The position numbers and the translations under genes were made by a program. Positions 8,435-14,471 of a stretch of DNA of 14,471 nucleotides are shown in pieces. Each line of letters starts with the position of its first letter. Positions within the stretch are counted from its first letter, which is position 1. Location of the stretch: assembly GCA_015499995.1 (NCBI GenBank), contig JADNRV010000752.1, forward strand, positions 1-14,471. The letters are read 5' to 3'. The notes under the pieces were generated by a model. It was not told the origin of the DNA. It did no database searches and saw only the letters and a program-made list of their open reading frames with translations. This DNA is from Flammula alnicola. Taxonomy: Eukaryota > Basidiomycota > Agaricomycetes > Agaricales > Strophariaceae.

Positions 8435-8924
8435 GCGGAGCATGGACTGGTCCTTGTCGGCGATGTGCAGAGGCTTTGAGTCCCTGTACTCTTCCTGCAC
8501 AGCATTCGCTATAGCGAGGAGGGTCTGGAGAGTTGCTTCGTCCTGACAATGAATCAGCATGCCATAGGATTGGTAGGTAGAAATTATTAAGACTTGGACG
8601 GTTGGTTTGAAATTGAATGCCTCGCCCTTGGGGCCATAGGCAGTGATGCTTTTCTCTGACTCGTATTCCTGAAGGTCGAATGAAGGGATGTAAGCAATGC
8701 CATAAAGCTTTCACTTACCTGTGGCATTTTGCTTGTATCAAGGTTCACAGGTTCGGGATCAGCCTAGCGTGATGTCAGTATCGTAGAGGACTACACGGGG
8801 GAAAAAAACGTACGAATACATCTGCATTAATCGATTGCCAATACCATGTCTTTTCAGAGGTATTGGGCTCCATGACCGGCAGAAAATCCTCTTCTTCCTT
8901 GTCGCTCTCGACTGTGTCTGGCAT
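8432..8924 (-). CDS. Gene D, intact C-terminal three-exon ORF (128 aa)
   Basis: ATG at 8924; exons 8924-8820, 8763-8719 and 8668-8432 joined through two consensus introns (56 and 50 nt), phase 0 at both, ending CGC TAA. Starts MPDTVESDKEEEDFLPVMEP, then SEKTWYWQSINAD, and ends with a compact domain (AFNFKPTVQVLIISTYQSYG, then DEATLQTLLAIANAVQEEYR). The acidic start flows on from the basic KTNKRRRTP of the upstream frame with a one-base offset, so this is more likely the C-terminus of gene D than a separate gene. The TAA stop lies within the LTR remnant, so the natural C-terminus may have been lost or altered. Confidence 0.5.
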
Positions 8925-11020
8925 CTTGGTGTTCTACGACGTTTGTTTGTCTTGGACGGGTTGGACGGGGCCGGACACTTCTTCGCCTTGGAAAGATTGG
9001 ACGGCATCGGGACCGTGGTTGGACTGGTCGCCAATGCCAAGGGCCCCTTGTCCTTGATCCGGGTCGAGGAACGAGTCCCAGCTGCTATCCTCGACCGTGG
9101 GATGGGCGGAATATCTTTCATTACGACGTCATCGTTGCCTGTTGGAATATCGGGCATTGCGATGTCGCCATCTTGTCGCGGGGCTCCTGGGCTGTCCTCT
9201 TCAGTCTCCATGTCAGACAGCTCACTAGAGTCCGGTTCATGCACACGCTTTCAGACTGATCCACGACAGGAGTATCAGGTAGCTGAGGGACCACTGGAGA
9301 AACCTGACGAGAGGGGGGCGGGGGTGGCGTCGGATTGCCGGGGTTGGATGCTGAACACGGCTGACGAGGGGGTAATAACGGGGGTGATAATGTGATGTTG
9401 CCAGGACATTCAGAGGCCACTGGATCACCAGAAGGAGCATGGGGTGGAGGCGTCGGGTCCTCAGGAGCCTGGGGCGGAGTTGAGGCGCCATGAGATGGAC
9501 AAGGAGGGGGCGGTTGTATCAGCTTAGCAGCCGCATTGGTTGCTGAGGAGCTTCCGTGCAAAGGCGGCAGATTGGGAGAAGCTGGGATCCAGAAGGAGCT
9601 GCTGCGCAGAGGCCCATGCTATCGGCGAGTTGGCTCCGCTGGGGTTGCCCAAAAACAAATGATTCAAATGGGGTTTCCAAAAAAAATGGTCAGGGTATAC
9701 TCACCAGTGAAGAACAGGAATGCAGGATCGTCGGGAAGCAACTCCATAACTCTCCACGATGGCATTTGCATAAGCTGGGCCAGAGATTGCATAATTGGCC
9801 TCCCCCGTGCAATTCCGTAAAGCGTGCGCCAAATGTCGTCCTCAAGCCGACGCAGAGCGAGAGGGCGTTGATTTCCAAGGGCCTCGGATAGCCTTGCAAG
9901 ACTTTCTCGCCCCCAGTGCTTCTTACGCAGCGCGAACGGCAACAGCAAGTACAAGGGAGAAATATTTAGCGCGGCTTGAAGCGGGACGGAGCTGGGTCGC
10001 CGTCGATTGCCCAAGCAGGGCGGTCGCACCCTCTTGTTCCTTTGGAGTAAGAGGTACAATCGATAAATGATGGGTGGCTTCGGGCTTGTATGAGATGGAT
10101 CGGCGCTGGATGAAAAGGTCAGATATTATATTTAAATTGTAAACCAAGTCGACGCACGGAGTTTCGAAGCGTAGTAGTCGTTTAGATTGTTGGGCAGATC
10201 CGGTAAAATGTCGTGGAGGTTTGAGCTGGCATATGCAACATATATGAGAGATGCAATGCGCTACCCGGAAATTGTCGATGATAGGTCCTATTTTGTTCAA
10301 CGTCTCTACCCGGGCCAGGCGCCTTAGGTGGTGCAGATGGATGTTGTGTAAGCCCATTTCTGGTGCAGGTTCATCGAGGATCACGTCATTGAGGAGCTGG
10401 CGACATTTCTTTAGAATGGATGGGCAGTTTGCCAGCCTCTCAAAGTACTGGACATGTGCTCGGTCAATTTGAGTTTTGGGAGCAAGTACCTATGCTGCTC
10501 ACCTTTTCCTTGGGGATCAAGTCCCGGGTCAGAGTTTTAGGAAAGGAGCTCCGGCACCGTATTACCCTTCTCCAGACGTGCGAAGATATCTACCACTTTG
10601 TAGGCGGAGATTAGAGCGACTAGCGTTTCATGGTTGCAGTGCTGGCATTGAGAACGGGCATCGAGGAGAGGCTGGCGAGAGGGCCTTTTGACGCGGCTTG
10701 ATAGCGCAGCAGACCCGCAAGGCGAAGGCCTTCCTGGCTGTGATCGTTGAGGCCCTGTTCCCATCGAGTGAGATGGGAAATGATGGTCTGTTCATTGTGC
10801 TTAGCTGCTCGGTCGCTGTAAGGTGTGAAGCACTTACATGTAGGGGATGATCAACCTCGACATGCGAATCAACACGGCTATTTTCCGCCTGGTTTATCAC
10901 CGCGGCTGTATCGAACGGCCATTCGCGCACCAATGCCCAGCGGAGACGCGGGTTTTGTTCGTATTGTTGCACTGCATATTGATCTTCTTGTTGCACTGCG
11001 TATGACGTTAACCTCTGCAC
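8432..11020 (-). pseudogene. Gene D: multi-exon lineage-specific gene with several frame breaks
   Basis: Unrecognised family, transcribed leftward, 5' end unresolved (no good ATG near 11020; an AG acceptor precedes it). Coding-like segments in order: AVQQ-rich start; TIISHLTRWEQGLNDHSQEG; YFERLANCPSILKKCRQLLN; a segment with ASSNLHDILPDLPNNLNDYY; RRSISYKPEATHHLSIVPLT; KKHWGRESLARLSEALGNQR; AWASAQQLLLDPSFSQSAAF; a Pro-rich linker; an acidic/Ser stretch (DSSELSDMETEEDS) and KTNKRRRTP; then the C-terminus. Good introns: 10788-10837, 10448-10502, 9619-9704, 8764-8819, 8669-8718. At least five one-base frame changes are needed (about 10620, 10540, 10265, 9960, 9535, 9245, 8925). The last three exons (8924-8432) form a clean 128-aa ORF. 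It may be a pseudogene or a miscalled intact gene. Confidence 0.5.
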
Positions 11021-11503
11021 CTACATTTTCCTGTTACGACTTACTTTTGTTTTTGTATCTTAGTTTCTATGTATTGTGTTCGGAATGTATTAAGACGCTA
11101 ACTACAAGCCTGTTGTATTAGTGTGCTATAGCTACTATATGGACGTGATTGTAATCTAAGTGGTCGAAAGAGAGAGCAGAAGAGCCGCCATTGGAATTTT
11201 TCAGGCGCGTTGAGTTTAGGGCCGGTGTAGTGGCGACGGTTACTGCGGGTGATTGGATCGCCGGTAAATGCGCCGATGTGCTGACATAACCACGTCGTTT
11301 GAAGTGATGAATAATCAAGAAAACACTGGCCCTAATGCAATGACACGTACAACACGGCCCGCGCGGCGTGAGCTGTTATTCTTTCTTTTCCTCGTCGTAC
11401 TAATAACGCGTCCATAATTACGCGTCGACATAGAGTAGTTTAGTAGTCTAGTAGTTTAGTCGCATATATACCAAAATAACTCGGTTAATACCGCCTAATA
11501 AGA
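11021..11503. promoter_or_regulatory. Divergent intergenic region between genes D and E
   Basis: About 480 bp. It holds a TATA-like TATATA at 11465-11470, 34 bp before the gene E ATG, preceded by a TAGTTTAG/TAGTCTAG short repeat (about 11434-11459) and a pyrimidine-rich tract (11380-11400). The left part may contain an unresolved 5' exon of gene D, since a GTAAGT lies on the minus strand near 11042. No other gene is seen. Confidence 0.4.
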
Positions 11504-12709
11504 ATGTCGAACCGCCCCGCGAAAAGAAGAAGAACGGACACCGTATGTTTAAGATAATGTGTCTGCATATCCATGATAGGAAACTGACGGAAACTCTACA
11601 GAATAGGTTCATGGACTTGGAAGCAATCACAGATGATGTGTTAGAAGATGATGAGTTAACAGATGGAGAGGAAGAACTGGAAGGTAATGTGTCTGCTCCT
11701 CAAACGAAATACCAAACGCAGTATTGAGCATTTTTGGGTTGCAGATGAAATGGACGAGGAGGAGACAAGATGGGACTCGGTAGTGAGCCATGCTCGGCTA
11801 TGACAAGCTATGGCTGATACCTGGTCAGAAGAAGTGCACCTTCTCGCTGATCTGGCACGATGAGCTACCAGACGAGCTGCCATGGAACAGGGGACAAGTA
11901 CAGAGGATGCGGGTTCCAGTCCGAATACGCCACTGCAGACTATACATTGTTTAAAGATGACAACTTGTGGGAGATTGGATGCAAGGTGAGTTGTAATCAC
12001 AGTTTTTTCTACTACCTGGCGACTAACATTAACTCCTGGCCAGCTTGGAAGTGAAAATGCAGCGGTTTTCAAGATACTCCATCTAGCTTTCCATCCTACG
12101 ACTCCGCAGAGCCTGGCGCGCTCCGTAATGGCTAACCCTTCCCGGCCTGGACGTATCTATGCCGAGGTTTCGACTCACCAGCAGGCAATGCGATTGGCCA
12201 CGTCCGTTAGTGAGCTAAACAAGGCCATGCTGCGACCGGTTCCTCGCGAGGAATGGGCCCAAACACGCATCGTCAGGTCGCTGAACATTAGCCGTCAATC
12301 ATGGGGACGGGTCCGGGGAAAGAGAAAGGGCTGGGAACACTACAGAGGGGACGTGGGGCTCGTGGAAAGTGTTGAAGGGAAAATGGTTCTGCTGCTGGTA
12401 CCCCGCATCCGCTTCTCGTCACCAGAGGACCGCCTGTCTCGTCCTACACAGGCACTGTCTCTAAAAGAAATGGTGGAATCGACATTTGGCGAAGAAACAG
12501 TGGAGATGCAGTTGGGAGGATCGTATAGGTTCGAGGGGAGACAATACTCCAAGAAGGGTTTCCTCATGGTAAATATTTCCGACATTGATCTCATGTATTC
12601 AGTGGATCCGCTGAGAGACCCACTACGCGCTCAGCGACCTAAACCACACACACAACTGTGGAGCGCGATCCTAACTAGGTCGAGCGATGAAGAGACCGCG
12701 AGCGGCTAG
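11504..12709 (+). CDS. Gene E: miniature Spt5-like transcription elongation protein
   Basis: Five exons (11504-11542, 11602-11683, 11745-11782, 11872-11985, 12044-12709) give a 312-aa protein. Introns are GT-AG; the third (11783-11871) could instead end at 11828, but that breaks the frame. Order: basic start MSNRPAKRRRTDT (nuclear-signal-like), acidic stretch about 14-52 (DDVLEDDELTDGEEELEG), NGN-like domain about 80-160 (DDNLWEIGCK, then NPSRPGRIYAEVS), first KOW about 175-215 (WGRVRGKRKG, GDVGLVE, LLVPRIRF), then YRFEGRQYSKKGFL (252-265), the segment that follows KOW1 in Spt5. In Spt5 the NGN binds Spt4 and the complex clamps RNA polymerase II. Full-length Spt5 is about 1000 aa; here KOW2 onward and the C-terminal phospho-repeats are absent. 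Probably a shortened paralog; retained function is unknown. Confidence 0.75.
11543..12043 (+). other. Four introns of gene E
   Basis: Introns 11543-11601 (GTATGT...ACAG), 11684-11744 (GTAATG...GCAG), 11783-11871 (GTGAGC...CCAG) and 11986-12043 (GTGAGT...CCAG, branch-point-like GACTAAC). All keep phase. Their presence in the same transcriptional orientation as the flanking LTRs argues against the gene having been moved through a spliced RNA copy. Confidence 0.6.
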
Positions 12710-12877
12710 CTCTGAACGGAATACTATTCTCCTTACCTGAGCTATTTTTAGCACTTAGTAAAGCTTACAATGTAGTCTAAATGTTACAAGTCCGGACATT
12801 ACAATGACAAGACTACTAAGGACTAGAGGAAACTATGCAAGATAACGAGGAATGCGCGGTTTAATAACGACATTATC
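12710..12877. other. Short spacer between gene E and LTR copy 2
   Basis: 168 bp, AT-rich, no ORF. It contains no purine tract of the kind expected directly before a 3' LTR, and nothing else recognisable. Confidence 0.4.
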
Positions 12878-14455
12878 ATTAGTAACTATTGAGATAACAG
12901 TCAATACATCTAATGAAGTGTACGGAATAGGCGCCTTTCAGTAATATCTTAACCATCCGGCCTATACAGCGAGGGCGCGGATCTCTAGATTAGAAAGAAC
13001 GGACATCTAGGCACACTACAGGACAGGTCGCGTGACATTGCCGAAGGCACCGAGGACAGTGGAGCAGCGGGGTAAAGCAGACGCCCATAGACGCGCCTGT
13101 AGCAACGCCGATCAAAGCTCGGATCAGAGGGATACCTAATTGGGAACACATACCATATCGGGTAATAACTGGGTACAGGAAGATTTCCGGGGTGCATAAC
13201 TCGACATAGCGAGATCCCAGATGCACGCCGAGGGTACCAGAGTATCGGGTACAGAGGACGAAGGGTTACAACCCTAATCACGAGCATTATCTCGGACAGA
13301 ACGTGCGTGGATTGCCCGAGCATCTCCGACGAGATGTAGGCGCGTCTATGCTCCGGTCAGTCTATAGCCAATGACAGGACAAGATACCAATGAAAACGAA
13401 AGGTCACGAGCCTGTATACCACGCGGTCGAGGAGGATTAAGTCTTAGGCGCTTAAGTTAGCCGAACCGACGGCGATCTGAGCTCCCGATCCAACCAAAAA
13501 GGCATGATTGAGCGGATGAGCATGGAAACGGTACTCCACAAGGCCGCCGCTCGCGCACAAATGCCCATGAAAACTCTATATTCTCGTCATTGCGTCTATG
13601 TAATAATATATCGTCTCAGTAGTATATAAGCAGCCCTGTAACACCGTAGAACACAAGCAATTTACCACCCACGAGATACAAGCGCTTAAGAGTTATATCT
13701 TAAGTGTTTCACCTCTAAGTACCAAGTAGCTTCAAAGCGAGAGTCCCATAATATAAAAAGAAACCAAGTAACGATATAAACGAACTGTTAAGACGAGAAC
13801 ACGTGTCTAAGTGATTCGCCAAGACAAGTAAAGAGAGTTATAAGCCAAGGAACCTGTCTAAGTGACTTGTTCAAAACCTACCCTTTGTCAAAGGACATCT
13901 GGGGACCTGGACTGTAGTGTCGGTAGACAAAGTGTCTACGCGCCTCTGGCCATTGTTAAGGGACTGTAGTGTCGGCGGATAAGACATCTGCGCGCCTCTT
14001 TCCACAAGTATAGTTTTTGAGACAAGTAAAGACAAGTTAAAGGGCATAGAGCCATCTTCTCAATTGAAGAACAAGACAAAGCAAGATCAGTTAGCAGTTT
14101 GTGCATAGAGCACTAGTTTCCGAGTACCAGACCAGAATTTACACAAGTCTATTGGACTTAAAACGACCCATTGACTATAAACGCGCCTAAGGCCTTGCTT
14201 CAGCCGTTACATAGTTAAACACCTTCTTTTATCGCGCACCTACTATCAGGTATCGATATTATAAAACTATTATCCTCCCCTTGGACGAACTAAGTCAACT
14301 AAACATTGATTTGGGTGTTTGAGTGTAGTAAAGTAGTTATTAATAGTGAAGCAAGTCGGATTTGATAGTATCTCTTTAATAGACCTTACAAGTCTATTGA
14401 AAGCAACTACTTGATTATCTAGTAGTTCACACACACCCCGCACTAAGCATCTTTA
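12878..14455 (+). mobile_element. LTR copy 2 (direct repeat of 6516-8088)
   Basis: Same orientation as copy 1, offset 6362-6367 bp, homology starting at ATTAGTAACT and ending at GCATCTTTA. By eye there are 34 differences in the first ~700 bp, and seven in the last ~870 bp, three of them one- or two-base indels in homopolymer or CA runs. The TATA box (13623-13630) and tandem hairpins (13923-13991) are conserved. What follows (14456-14471) differs from the PBS that follows copy 1, so this is either a 3' LTR or a solo LTR. No polypurine tract precedes it, which favours solo or rearranged. Confidence 0.7.
13623..13630 (+). promoter_or_regulatory. TATA box in LTR copy 2
   Basis: TATATAAG within a ~60-bp block identical to copy 1. 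If active, transcription would run rightward out of the window. Confidence 0.5.
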
Positions 14456-14471
14456 GCGATGCTCTACTAGC

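Noticed and set aside
8835..9395. 186-aa plus-strand ORF opposite gene D
   Set aside because: The minus strand has consensus introns, acidic and Pro-rich domains and a coherent C-terminus; the plus frame shows no domain features.
6516..14455. TG...CA LTR ends with a target-site duplication
   Set aside because: Neither copy starts with TG or ends with CA at the homology limits, and no matching 4-6-bp flanking duplication was found for either copy or for the pair.
14436..14471. Helitron 3' end (hairpin followed by CTAG)
   Set aside because: The hairpin is too close to CTAG, the next base is C rather than T, and the same block lies beside a PBS at 8069-8091, which fits an LTR end better.
1..14471. 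Giant cargo-carrying transposon (Starship-like) or an active integrase/recombinase
   Set aside because: No tyrosine recombinase, transposase, reverse transcriptase or helicase motif is seen in any frame.

Overview
The window looks like a gene-poor, transposon-rich piece of a filamentous basidiomycete genome, most likely an agaricomycete. A Rhizoctonia/Ceratobasidium-type genome is my guess from general resemblance, not something I could test. The evidence is short spliceosomal introns (about 45-65 nt, GTRNGY...YAG, with CTRAY-type branch points), genes packed divergently, Ser/Pro/acidic-rich lineage-specific proteins, and long LTR-type repeats. I see no bacterial features, rRNA, tRNA or CRISPR.

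Region 1 (1-6400) is GC-rich and holds three lineage-specific protein genes that I cannot name. Gene A (+, 5'-partial, ends 981) is a two-exon acidic protein. Gene B (-, starts 3566) has a clean 275-aa N-terminal ORF. Behind it lies a frame-disrupted continuation with a Lys/Glu-rich linker, a double C-x2-C-x6-C cluster, a coiled coil and a Pro-rich tail (down to about 1243). Gene C (+, 3792-5510) is a six-exon gene with a degenerate S-x-PF-x-L-x-PR repeat. B and C are divergent over 225 bp. After a gene-free stretch comes a 24-bp GC-rich minisatellite (6081-6296) that keeps an ORF open. This whole region is strongly enriched in the hexamer CCGAGG, and the rest of the window is not.

Region 2 (6516-8434) is a 1.57-kb long-terminal-repeat-like sequence with a TATA box, followed by a probable tRNA primer-binding site and the first ~70 codons of a gag-like ORF. 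It is cut off at a 20-bp remnant of the LTR's own 3' end. Region 4 (12878-14455) is a second direct copy of the same LTR. The two copies differ about 5% in their first 700 bp but under 1% in their last 870 bp.

Region 3 (8432-12709), between the LTRs, holds a divergent pair. Gene D (-, about 11020 to 8432) is an unrecognised multi-exon gene broken by several one-base frame changes, and its stop codon falls inside the LTR remnant. Gene E (+, 11504-12709) is an apparently intact five-exon gene for a miniature Spt5-like transcription elongation protein (NGN plus first KOW, no C-terminal KOWs or CTR).

The observations most worth following are the mini-Spt5, the tandem covarying hairpins in the LTR leader, the uneven LTR divergence, the shared 20-23-bp block at three junctions, the CCGAGG enrichment, and recurrent single-base frame breaks in or near homopolymers. 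The frame breaks may be decay or assembly error.
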